Source: Campylobacterota bacterium
Lineage (GTDB): Bacteria; Campylobacterota; Campylobacteria; Campylobacterales; Sulfurimonadaceae
Assembly: GCA_013153755.1 (NCBI GenBank)
Contig: JAADDU010000137.1
Coordinates: 1-11,617 of the forward strand
Reading direction: 5' to 3'
DNA length: 11,617 nucleotides
Every line of letters starts with the position of its first letter. Position 1 is the first letter of the stretch. The position numbers were made by a program, and so were the translations under genes. Under the pieces are notes generated by a model. That model saw nothing but the letters and a program-made list of their open reading frames with translations. It searched no databases and had not been told where the DNA came from. Shown piece after piece: positions 1 through 6,563 of this stretch.

Positions 1-77
1 AGAGTTTTTAGATACATATAAAACAATACTAAAATGATAACACCACAAAGTGCAAAAATACTAAGATATAAATTCAT
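1..77 (-). CDS. partial small membrane-anchored protein, N-terminus only
   Basis: Reading the minus strand from an ATG at 75-77 gives 25 codons that stay open to the window edge. The product begins MNLYLSIFALCGVIILVLFY and continues MYLKT. Residues 3-22 are almost entirely hydrophobic and are followed by a Lys, which is the pattern of an uncleaved signal anchor or first transmembrane helix with little in front of it. An in-frame stop lies upstream (minus-strand TAA near 110), and this is the only ATG between that stop and the edge. No clear Shine-Dalgarno sequence precedes it. I cannot name the family from 25 residues. The hydrophobic pattern supports a real gene, but a chance AT-rich open frame would also look hydrophobic, so confidence is moderate. 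Confidence 0.45.
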   Translation of the reverse strand, partial: MNLYLSIFALCGVIILVLFYMYLKT

Positions 78-229
78 AAAAAAATTATACTCTATATTTG
101 TAATCTTTTAAAAAAAGATGGCAAATTGACATATAACTCATTTTGAAGGTGTATACAACATCTCAAATCTACACAATTTAAGCTTAAAGTGTTTTAAATA
201 TATATAACTTCAATAAAAAACAGGTTTCA
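78..229. other. AT-rich intergenic region between divergent genes
   Basis: I see no coding frame here. It holds a 7-bp inverted repeat ATCTTTT/AAAAGAT with a 3-base loop (103-119), an 8-bp palindrome TGTATACA (150-157) and a 12-bp perfect palindrome TTTAAGCTTAAA (177-188). The last two could be protein-binding sites between the divergent promoters, but short AT palindromes arise often by chance in this base composition. No T-run follows the 103-119 repeat on either strand, so it is a poor terminator. Confidence 0.35.
84..89 (-). promoter_or_regulatory. TATAAT box just upstream of the left-edge membrane gene
   Basis: A perfect minus-strand TATAAT lies 6 bases before the ATG at 77. If it is a real -10 box, transcription would begin at or next to the start codon, giving a leaderless or nearly leaderless mRNA, which would fit the absence of a ribosome binding site. 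In DNA this AT-rich a chance match is also quite possible. Confidence 0.3.
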
Positions 230-241
230 TTTAGATATAAT
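230..241 (+). promoter_or_regulatory. deaD promoter, -10 region TTTAGATATAAT
   Basis: A perfect TATAAT (236-241) sits in the longer context TTTAGATATAAT, and exactly the same 12 bases occur at 6564-6575 before purL. Campylobacterota housekeeping promoters usually have a strong -10 with this kind of upstream T/A context and little or no -35, and no -35 is obvious here. Transcription should start near 248, leaving a leader of about 65 bases before deaD. Confidence 0.7.
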
Positions 242-256
242 TCGCGTTATATTTCT

Positions 257-300
257 AGGAGAAGGTGCCTTATTTAAAAAGTAAGCTTGTATCATCTCCT
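257..300 (+). promoter_or_regulatory. hairpin in the deaD mRNA leader
   Basis: The leader can pair AGGAGA (257-262) with TCTCCT (295-300). After one A-A mismatch the pairing continues GGTGC (264-268) with GTATC (289-293), using two G-U pairs, and a CTTA/TAAG stem (269-272 with 282-285) fits inside. The hairpin ends 4 bases before the AAAGG ribosome binding site (305-309). This is read by eye, with no folding energy computed. A structured leader on an RNA helicase mRNA would be a plausible site of temperature or feedback control, but that is inference. Confidence 0.45.
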
Positions 301-312
301 TAACAAAGGTAA

Positions 313-1851
313 ATGATGCAAGAAAATGCACAACAACAACAAGAAGAAAATCTCATAACTTTTGATGATTTAGGTTTAAATAAAGATATACTAAGAAGTG
401 TTAAGTCGGCTGGTTTTACTGTACCGAGTCCTATTCAAGCAGCAGCTATCCCACTTATACTACAAGGTAGAGATATCGTAGGTCAAGCTCATACAGGTAC
501 TGGTAAAACAGCAGCATTTGGTCTTCCAGCACTAAATAATATAGATGTAAGAAATGGTGTTGAGATATTAGTTATAACACCAACTCGTGAACTAGCTACT
601 CAAGTTAGTGATGAACTTTATAAGTATGGTAGAAATATTAATGCTAGAACAGTAACAGTATATGGTGGAAGTTCTTACAAAAGACAAATCGACCTCATAG
701 AAAGAGGTGCAAGTATAGTTGTTGCAACTCCAGGTCGTCTTTTAGATATACTTAAAAAAGATATGCTTAAAAACTTTACACCAAGTATAGTAGTACTTGA
801 TGAAGCTGATGAGATGCTTGATATGGGATTTTTGGATGATATTAATGAGATATTTTCATACCTTCCTACTTCTAGACAAACATTACTTTTCTCAGCAACT
901 ATGCCAAAACCTATCAAGCTTTTAGCTGAGAGAATCCTAGATAATCCAGAATTTATCTCTATAACAAAAGGTGAGACTACAAATTCAGATATAGAACAAC
1001 TTTACTATGTGATAGATGAGCATGAGAGAGATGATGCTATCATCAGACTTATGGATAGTGAAACAACTAAAAAATCTGTTGTATTTTGTAGAACAAAAAG
1101 TGAAGTTGACAGACTTAGCAATGTTTTAAGTAATGCAGGATATCTTGCAAACGGACTTCATGGTGATATGGAGCAAAGACAAAGAGAAACTGTTATAAAG
1201 GGATTTAAAAACAACTCTGTAAAAGTTCTTGTTGCTACTGATGTTGCAGCTCGTGGTATACATGTAAACAACATAAGCCATGTTTTTAACTACCATATCC
1301 CATTTGACCCTGAGAGTTATGTTCACCGTATCGGTAGGACTGGTCGTGCTGGTACTAAAGGTAAAGCTATAACACTTTTAACTCCATTAGAGTTTAAAGA
1401 GCTACAGCGCATAAAAACAAAAGTTGGAACTTCAATGAACCATGCTTATGTTCCAAGTAAAAATGATTTAAGAGATTCAACTCTTACAAGCATGGTAAAA
1501 ACTATAGAAGATCAGCATATATATGATGAAGCTCACAAAGTTCTTGATAGATTAAAAGAGGATATAGATGAAGAGACTATCATGTTTAAACTTATATCTA
1601 TGATCTTAGATAAACAAGATATAAAAGGTCCAAACAATATTGGAATACCTGCTGATAAGATGGAAGCTATCTTAGAAAGAGCAAGTAAAAGAAGAGATAC
1701 TAGAGGTCGTGGTGGAAGAAGTAGAAACCGTGGTGGCAGTAGTAGAAGTGGTAATGGTGGTGGATACCGTGGAAACAGAAGTAACTCTTCTAGTGGTTCA
1801 AGAAATCGTGATGGTTACAGAGGTAGAAATCGTTCAAGTTCAAATAGATAA
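313..1851 (+). CDS. deaD: DEAD-box ATP-dependent RNA helicase (DeaD/CsdA-like)
   Basis: This 512-residue protein unwinds RNA duplexes using ATP, in cold adaptation, ribosome assembly and RNA decay. All helicase motifs are present in order: Q motif around F17 and Q42, motif I AHTGTGKT (59-66), PTREL (90-94), TPGR (139-142), DEAD (163-166), SAT (195-197), ATDVAARGIHV (308-318) and HRIGRTGR (338-345). Residues 380-460 form a helical linker with no obvious motif. Residues 463-512 are a disordered tail of Arg, Gly, Ser and Asn with RG/RGG steps, typical of tails that grip RNA nonspecifically. Two ATGs occur in a row; AAAGG at 305-309 is better spaced for the second (316). The region after motif III (TTNSDIEQ) resembles DeaD more than RhlE. 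It is a single gene with its own promoter and ends at a terminator shared with holA. Confidence 0.93.
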   Translation: MMQENAQQQQEENLITFDDLGLNKDILRSVKSAGFTVPSPIQAAAIPLILQGRDIVGQAHTGTGKTAAFGLPALNNIDVRNGVEILVITPTRELATQVSDELYKYGRNINARTVTVYGGSSYKRQIDLIERGASIVVATPGRLLDILKKDMLKNFTPSIVVLDEADEMLDMGFLDDINEIFSYLPTSRQTLLFSATMPKPIKLLAERILDNPEFISITKGETTNSDIEQLYYVIDEHERDDAIIRLMDSETTKKSVVFCRTKSEVDRLSNVLSNAGYLANGLHGDMEQRQRETVIKGFKNNSVKVLVATDVAARGIHVNNISHVFNYHIPFDPESYVHRIGRTGRAGTKGKAITLLTPLEFKELQRIKTKVGTSMNHAYVPSKNDLRDSTLTSMVKTIEDQHIYDEAHKVLDRLKEDIDEETIMFKLISMILDKQDIKGPNNIGIPADKMEAILERASKRRDTRGRGGRSRNRGGSSRSGNGGGYRGNRSNSSSGSRNRDGYRGRNRSSSNR

Positions 1852-1856
1852 CTACT

Positions 1857-1880
1857 AAAAACTACTTTATAGTAGTTTTT
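1857..1880. terminator. bidirectional terminator between deaD and holA
   Basis: A 10-bp perfect stem AAAAACTACT (1857-1866) / AGTAGTTTTT (1871-1880) has a TTAT loop. The plus strand ends in TTTTT and the minus strand also ends in TTTTT, so it can stop both converging transcripts. The holA stop codon (1867-1869) lies inside the loop, and deaD ends 5 bases before the stem. Confidence 0.88.
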
Positions 1881-2835
1881 GAACTCTTATAAGTGTAGAA
1901 AGGAGTATAGCTTCTTTATCTACATTTGAGCTTTTCATTTTCATCTCACTATCTAGTAACAGTGAATGAAGCTTATAGTATGTCTTTGGTTTAAACTTTA
2001 ATGATAGTTCAGATTTATTTTTTATGATATATGCAGGGGGTTTGTACCCTAAAACTTCTATAGCATCTACAACACCATTTACTCTTATATAGATATTAAA
2101 CATATATAATTCTGTAAAATATGCTGTAAGAGAAGTAAGAATTCTAATCTCATCTTCTCCATGTTCTAAAATGTTTGTTAAATCATGAGTAAAATCTTTT
2201 TTTGATATTACTGTTTTTATAAGGTCTTGTATACTTATATCAGCTAAACCAGATACTAAGTTATCTATATCTTTGGTGGTTATTTCTTTATCAAATATTT
2301 TAAATTTTTCTATCTCGTTATATGCGAGGGATATATCTAAATTATGTATATTTAATAGGTGTGATATAGCATAATTGTCTATATTTACATTTTTCTCTTT
2401 TGCAACTTGAGAAATGATACTTATAGATTCATGTTGATTTGGATGAAAGAATCTCACGACCATTGTACTTACTTTTGCTAAGAAGCTTTTTGCATTGTAA
2501 GTTTTATGGTCATTTCCATAGTAAGCATAAACAAAAATATTATCTTTATTTTTTTCACACAATTCTATGAAAATATCTAACTCCTTTTTAGGAACTTTTT
2601 TTTCACTTTTAATGATGAGTATATTTTGACCACCAAATAAAGAAGATTGTGATAGATGAGCTTTTGCACTTTTAAAATCATATTCATCATGATAAAAAGT
2701 TAAAGTAGATGCATCATCTATATTTGTAAGTATTTTAGTATATCTATCTATAAGAAATAAACTCTCTCCAAAAAGAACAAAACTGTTTGAGATGGTTTTG
2801 TTTTTTATATGGTTATCAAAGATATTTTTATACAT
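1867..2835 (-). CDS. holA: DNA polymerase III delta subunit
   Basis: This is the clamp-loader wrench: delta opens the beta sliding clamp and works with tau/gamma and delta' in the replisome. The 322-residue length is normal. The N-terminus SFVLFGESLFLIDRYT (about 18-33) matches the usual (Y/V)LxGEexFLI start of the delta fold. The stretch with DISLAYNEIEKF followed by ITTKDIDNLV (about 167-190) is the family's 'L..EleKL...iT.edV' segment, and the C-terminal third is the helical collar-like domain. Delta is poorly conserved, so identification rests on these segments plus context. The ATG (2833-2835) overlaps the end of rnr by 8 bases, with a GAGGA ribosome binding site inside rnr (minus strand of 2841-2845), so translation is probably coupled. 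The gene ends the HDOD-rnr-holA operon at the terminator shared with deaD. Confidence 0.85.
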   Translation of the reverse strand: MYKNIFDNHIKNKTISNSFVLFGESLFLIDRYTKILTNIDDASTLTFYHDEYDFKSAKAHLSQSSLFGGQNILIIKSEKKVPKKELDIFIELCEKNKDNIFVYAYYGNDHKTYNAKSFLAKVSTMVVRFFHPNQHESISIISQVAKEKNVNIDNYAISHLLNIHNLDISLAYNEIEKFKIFDKEITTKDIDNLVSGLADISIQDLIKTVISKKDFTHDLTNILEHGEDEIRILTSLTAYFTELYMFNIYIRVNGVVDAIEVLGYKPPAYIIKNKSELSLKFKPKTYYKLHSLLLDSEMKMKSSNVDKEAILLSTLIRVQKLL

Positions 2836-4768
2836 TTATTTCCTCAACAACATGAGCGTATATTTTTGCTTTTGCTATATCTACTTTATCTATGCATATT
2901 GTTATGTTTTGAAATAAAATCAAATCATGTGTAGAACTCAGATAAACTTTAGCACCTTTTATCTCATCATCTATCTCAGCTCTAAATTCAGGTTCTGTAG
3001 CATATACACGAGCTTTAAATTTTTGATTTATATTGGTGTTTGCCCATCTAGCAAATTTTCTCATCTCAAACTCTATTTCGATTCTACTAGCTTCTCTCTC
3101 TTTTTCACTAATGGTCATAGTTAGTGCTTCTATATTTCTAAGTACATAGGAACCTTCTTGGGTATCACCTTTATTTATCGCTTTTAGTAATCTATGAACT
3201 ATAAGGTCTGAATACCTTCGTATAGGTGATGTAAAGTGTGTATATGCCTCAAAACCAAGCCCAAAGTGTCCAGAATTTAGTGGTGCATATCTAGCTTGCA
3301 TTTGAGAGCGAATAATAAGAGTGTCTACTTCTGATTCTAATCCCATATCTTTAGCTTGTCTTTGTATATCTGTTATGGTTTCTTTGATAGTCGTTTTTAT
3401 GTCTATGTTCATCCCAATACCAGCTAACTCTTGGTATAACATTTGGAGTTTCGTTTGCGATGGTGATTCATGTATACGAAAGATACCTCTTGTGTATTTA
3501 GATGCAGCTTCTTTATTTGCTAAAAGCATGCAGTCCTCTATAAGTGCATGAGATGGTGTTTCTTGTGCATAAGTAGTTGAAGTGATATTTGAATCTTTAT
3601 CTATATGCATCTCTAACTCTTTAGAACGAAAATCGTAACCTACCTTAATTCTCTTTTGTTTTAGTGCATCTGTAATGGGTTTTAATTTGTCTATCCATTT
3701 AAAGATGGTTTTTTCAGAGTTATTTTTAGCTTTTAGGTTACCTTCAAAATATGCATCTATCTCTTCATAGTTAAATCTTCTTTGTGAGTGAATAATGGCT
3801 TCGTATACTTTTGATTCCTTAACCTCTAGTGTGTCTAAATCAAGTTTCATCTCAAAAACATAGGAGAGCCTATCTACATGAGGTTGGAGAGAACATAATG
3901 TTTCACTAAGCTCTCTAGGTAGCATAGGGATGGAACGGTGTGGCAAATAAATACTGAAACTTCTATATATGGCTTCGTTATCTATGGCACCAAAGGGGGT
4001 TACATATTCGCTAACATCTGCAATAGCCACAAAAAGAGTTGAATTATCATCATCCCAATATATCGCATCATCAAAATCTTTTGCAGTAATTGGGTCTATG
4101 GTACAAAAAGGTAATTTTCGTAAATCAACTCTATCTTTATATTTAGATACAGTGACCTCTTTAAAAGAAGTGGCAATTTTTAAAACCTCCTCTTCAAATT
4201 CATCATGCTTGTTAAACTGTGCAAGAACTATATGCTCATCTACCAATGGGTCTTTTAAATTTCCCAGTTTTTGCATGATTGAGTTTGTTTGGTTGTTTAC
4301 TTTAAAAACATCACCAACTTCATAAGTATCCAATACATCTTGGGTTAGCTCAACGCCTATGGGATAGTCAGTTTTTAAATCAACCATAGATTTTTTAGTA
4401 TCTTTTAGTAGTATATATGCAACACTATAACTCTCGGCTCTACCAACTATCTCAGCTATTTTAGCACTTGGAGTTCCCCTTTTTCCAAGTAATCTTTGAG
4501 CTATTATTAGATCACCTTCTTTTGCATCTTGTAAATTATTTTCAGAGATAAAAAGGTCTTTTATATTTTCCCCAATAACATGAAGATATGCAGACCCTTT
4601 TTGGATGACACCGAGTGTTCCTGCTCTGTATTTTGAGTTAAAAATATAAATATTGTCTTTTTTAGATATATATTTTTTTGCTAAAAATTCTGTGATATAT
4701 TTGTTTTGTTCTGGTGTGATATCTTGCTCACTCAAACCAAGAGTGAGCCCAATTAGTAGTGATCTCAA
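2828..4768 (-). CDS. rnr: ribonuclease R (RNB-family 3'-5' exoribonuclease)
   Basis: RNase R degrades RNA processively from the 3' end, including structured RNA, using two Mg ions. Residues about 50-190 are the N-terminal OB/cold-shock-like region. The RNB catalytic domain follows, with TIDPITAKDFDDA (223-235): D225, D231, D233 and D234 have the same spacing as the four catalytic Asp of E. coli RNase II (D201, D207, D209, D210). The second signature is GHFGLG then HFTSPIRRYSDL (511-522). After the RNB domain only about 75 residues remain, so the S1 domain is short or degenerate and there is no Lys-rich tail. At 646 residues it is well below the enterobacterial enzyme but similar to Helicobacter RNase R as I recall it. 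The start is a TTG with no visible ribosome binding site, 7 bases after the HDOD gene; an in-frame stop upstream and no ATG nearby leave it the best choice. Confidence 0.93.
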   Translation of the reverse strand: MRSLLIGLTLGLSEQDITPEQNKYITEFLAKKYISKKDNIYIFNSKYRAGTLGVIQKGSAYLHVIGENIKDLFISENNLQDAKEGDLIIAQRLLGKRGTPSAKIAEIVGRAESYSVAYILLKDTKKSMVDLKTDYPIGVELTQDVLDTYEVGDVFKVNNQTNSIMQKLGNLKDPLVDEHIVLAQFNKHDEFEEEVLKIATSFKEVTVSKYKDRVDLRKLPFCTIDPITAKDFDDAIYWDDDNSTLFVAIADVSEYVTPFGAIDNEAIYRSFSIYLPHRSIPMLPRELSETLCSLQPHVDRLSYVFEMKLDLDTLEVKESKVYEAIIHSQRRFNYEEIDAYFEGNLKAKNNSEKTIFKWIDKLKPITDALKQKRIKVGYDFRSKELEMHIDKDSNITSTTYAQETPSHALIEDCMLLANKEAASKYTRGIFRIHESPSQTKLQMLYQELAGIGMNIDIKTTIKETITDIQRQAKDMGLESEVDTLIIRSQMQARYAPLNSGHFGLGFEAYTHFTSPIRRYSDLIVHRLLKAINKGDTQEGSYVLRNIEALTMTISEKEREASRIEIEFEMRKFARWANTNINQKFKARVYATEPEFRAEIDDEIKGAKVYLSSTHDLILFQNITICIDKVDIAKAKIYAHVVEEINV

Positions 4769-4775
4769 GTTTAAA

Positions 4776-5576
4776 TTATCTAGCGTTTTCTAGTGCTTTA
4801 TCGAAACTATCCATATCAAGATTATAATTATTTATAAGTTCTTTAGCTTCTTCTATACTTTTATCTGTTATTTGACCTGTTATTGGTACTGCTACTCGAA
4901 CAACATGTAATATTTGTGCAGCTTTTTTGTCTTTTTCATCTGCTCTATTAGGATTTTGGCAATTTGCTATAACATCCACAAGACCATCTTCAAATCTCCA
5001 ATGCTTAAAGATAGTTGCACTTATCTCTGGAGTATCTGTTCCAAAGAGTTTTCTCTCAGCATCCTCAACACTTTCAAAATCATTAAGAGCCTCTTTAAAT
5101 TTATCTTGAGAACCATCAGCAATAATTTGTTGAGCAATTAAAACTTTTCCAATCTCTACAAGAAAGGCAGCTGGAGATAGAATACCTAAGAGTTTATTTT
5201 CTTTTCTTAAGCACCATGCTGTCATAAGACCATGTTGCTTTTTAGAAAGGTTAGAAAACATATCATTATTTATTCCATAAGGGGATAAATCTAGGGCAAA
5301 ACTTTTTTTAACTATACTAGCTAGTGCAAAACCACGGACTGTACCCATACCAAAAAGTCCAACTGCTTGGCTAATAGCATTGATCTCACGAGAGAAACCA
5401 TATAAAGGTGAATTTGCAGCTTTTAGTATATCTGCTGTTAAAAGAGGATCTTTTTCTAGGATTTTAACCATATCATTAAAACCACTATCTGGATCTTGAT
5501 AAACTGCTTCTATCTGCATAGCAGATTCTGGAAGAGGTGGAAGTTGTTTAATTTTTTTTAGTATATCTTCATTCAT
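4776..5576 (-). CDS. HDOD-domain signalling/regulatory protein
   Basis: The 266-residue protein is almost entirely one HDOD domain, a relative of HD phosphohydrolases that has lost the metal site and is thought to act in signalling or as a scaffold. The family pattern is clear: LPPLPES (12-18), then DPLLTADILKAANSPLYG (43-60), AISQAVGLFGMGTVRG (67-82), and the equivalent of the HD motif, FLVEIGKVLI (138-147), where V140-E141 replace His-Asp. No catalytic activity is therefore expected. No receiver, GGDEF or membrane segment is attached. It is the first gene of the operon, 7 bases before rnr, with its own -10 box. Whether it regulates the RNase or is just co-transcribed cannot be told from sequence. 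The start ATG is preceded by an AGAG-type ribosome binding site (minus strand of 5582-5585). Confidence 0.88.
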   Translation of the reverse strand: MNEDILKKIKQLPPLPESAMQIEAVYQDPDSGFNDMVKILEKDPLLTADILKAANSPLYGFSREINAISQAVGLFGMGTVRGFALASIVKKSFALDLSPYGINNDMFSNLSKKQHGLMTAWCLRKENKLLGILSPAAFLVEIGKVLIAQQIIADGSQDKFKEALNDFESVEDAERKLFGTDTPEISATIFKHWRFEDGLVDVIANCQNPNRADEKDKKAAQILHVVRVAVPITGQITDKSIEEAKELINNYNLDMDSFDKALENAR

Positions 5577-5609
5577 AACATTCTCTTTTGTATTTAAGTT
5601 AGTTCTATA

Positions 5610-5615
5610 ATTATA
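5610..5615 (-). promoter_or_regulatory. -10 box for the HDOD-rnr-holA operon
   Basis: A perfect minus-strand TATAAT in the context ACTATAATTATAG predicts a start near 5603 and a leader of about 27 bases. I see no convincing -35, as is usual for this group. It is the only strong promoter-like site before the operon, since rnr and holA follow with a 7-base gap and an overlap. Confidence 0.55.
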
Positions 5616-5667
5616 GTATATACAAATAAATTAATACTGAATATTTACAAAAAACTGTTATTATTTT

Positions 5668-5673
5668 TAAAAT
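5668..5673 (+). promoter_or_regulatory. weak -10 candidate for the 108-residue gene and greB
   Basis: TAAAAT at 5668-5673 (repeated at 5673-5678) lies about 30 bases before the ATG at 5700 and ahead of an AGAGGA ribosome binding site at 5686-5691. It would be divergent from the HDOD promoter. It is only a partial match in a very AT-rich stretch. Confidence 0.3.
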
Positions 5674-5699
5674 AAAATTTCATATAGAGGAAAATACAG

Positions 5700-6026
5700 A
5701 TGCAAAGAGATGCAATGCTTACACAACTAGGTTATGCACCAAATACTGCTTTACTAAATCAGTTAGAAAAGATAGAGAATAATACTACTGGTTATGAAAA
5801 GATTCAAAAACATATAATGGATTTACATGACCATTTAAAAGTTGATGGTTCGTTTATAGCATTATCAAATTCAGAAAATTATTTTAAAATCAAGGTTGAT
5901 GCACCTAGCCCAGAATTAGCACAAGAAGCACATGAAAAAGTAAAACATTTTAGTGATAAATTTAAAGTAAAATTAAATAAACTTAAAAATAAAGATACAT
6001 ACTATATATTAGGTTTTGAACATTAA
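5700..6026 (+). CDS. uncharacterised 108-residue protein
   Basis: I do not recognise this family. The start is well supported: AGAGGA at 5686-5691 lies 8 bases before the ATG. The N-terminal half (1-47) looks helical and charged. The C-terminal half reads as alternating strands and a helix: GSFIALSN, YFKIKVDA, a helix from about 72 to 89 (PSPELAQEAHEKVKHFSD), FKVKLNKL, DTYYILGF. That suggests a small soluble alpha/beta domain. There is no signal peptide, no membrane segment, no Cys, and no metal motif. Its end overlaps the proposed greB start by 11 bases, so the two are probably translated as a coupled pair and may share a role in transcription, but that is inference from context only. Confidence 0.75.
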   Translation: MQRDAMLTQLGYAPNTALLNQLEKIENNTTGYEKIQKHIMDLHDHLKVDGSFIALSNSENYFKIKVDAPSPELAQEAHEKVKHFSDKFKVKLNKLKNKDTYYILGFEH

Positions 6027-6546
6027 AGAACCTATGAGCCTAGAGGGGTATGACCTCTTAGTAGAGGAATTTAAATATCTACTAGAGGTGCAAAAACCTC
6101 AAGTTGCACAAGAAAAATTAGTAGCTGCTGCACAAGGCGATAGAAGTGAAAATGCTGATTATCATGCTGCAAAAGAGAAACTTCGTTTTATAGATAAAAG
6201 ACTTTTTTATCTAAATTCTATGATACAAAAAGCACAAGTTATAGACCCCTTAAGCTATAAACACACTAAAGTTAGTTTTGGTAGTACAGTAAAAGTACTA
6301 AACCTAGATACCGATGAAGAAGAGACATATACTTTATGTGGTGTAATGGAGAGTGAACCTGAAAATTCTCTCATTTCTATACATTCTCCTATTGCAAAAG
6401 CTATGCTTGGAAAAAGTGTTGATGATGAGTTTAAAATCAAACTTCCAAAAATAACAAAAGAGTATGAAATTATAGATATTACATATAAAAATATCTTTTC
6501 TTTAAAAAAGAATATCCGTACAAAAAAAGATTTTGCATTTCATTAA
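6016..6546 (+). CDS. greB: GreA/GreB-family transcript cleavage factor, GreB-like
   Basis: Gre factors enter the RNA polymerase secondary channel and trigger cleavage of backtracked RNA. The N-terminal coiled coil carries GDRSENADY (41-49), the GreB form of the tip motif; D42 and E45 match the acidic pair that holds the catalytic Mg (D41/E44 in E. coli). YHAAKEK just after it is more like GreA. The C-terminal FKBP-like domain (FGSTVKV ... SIHSPIAKAMLGKSVDDEF) follows the GreB pattern. Residues 157-176 form a basic tail beyond the usual end. I place the start at TTG 6016 because it yields N-I-K-E-P-M-S, matching the KEPMS start of epsilonproteobacterial Gre proteins as I recall them; the alternative is ATG 6034, residue 7. 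The start overlaps the preceding gene by 11 bases. A separate greA may exist elsewhere, so the paralogue name is less certain than the family. Confidence 0.87.
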   Translation: MNIKEPMSLEGYDLLVEEFKYLLEVQKPQVAQEKLVAAAQGDRSENADYHAAKEKLRFIDKRLFYLNSMIQKAQVIDPLSYKHTKVSFGSTVKVLNLDTDEEETYTLCGVMESEPENSLISIHSPIAKAMLGKSVDDEFKIKLPKITKEYEIIDITYKNIFSLKKNIRTKKDFAFH

Positions 6547-6563
6547 AATAACTCTAACAACTT

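Noticed and set aside
103..119. 7-bp inverted repeat as a terminator
   Set aside because: The stem is nearly all A/T, has no T-run after it on either strand, and no gene ends nearby inside the window.
331..342. CAA trinucleotide repeat near the start of deaD, as a phase-variation tract
   Set aside because: Only about four units, and a multiple of three cannot shift the frame; it simply encodes a short Gln run.
3969..4325. 118-codon open frame on the plus strand
   Set aside because: It lies antisense to the RNB catalytic region of rnr, which is certain; the product is Ser-rich with no motif and there is no ribosome binding site.
4914..5141. Hydrophobic open frames opposite the HDOD gene
   Set aside because: Two overlapping frames in the same place, both complementary to a well-supported HDOD domain; hydrophobicity comes from the reversed codons.
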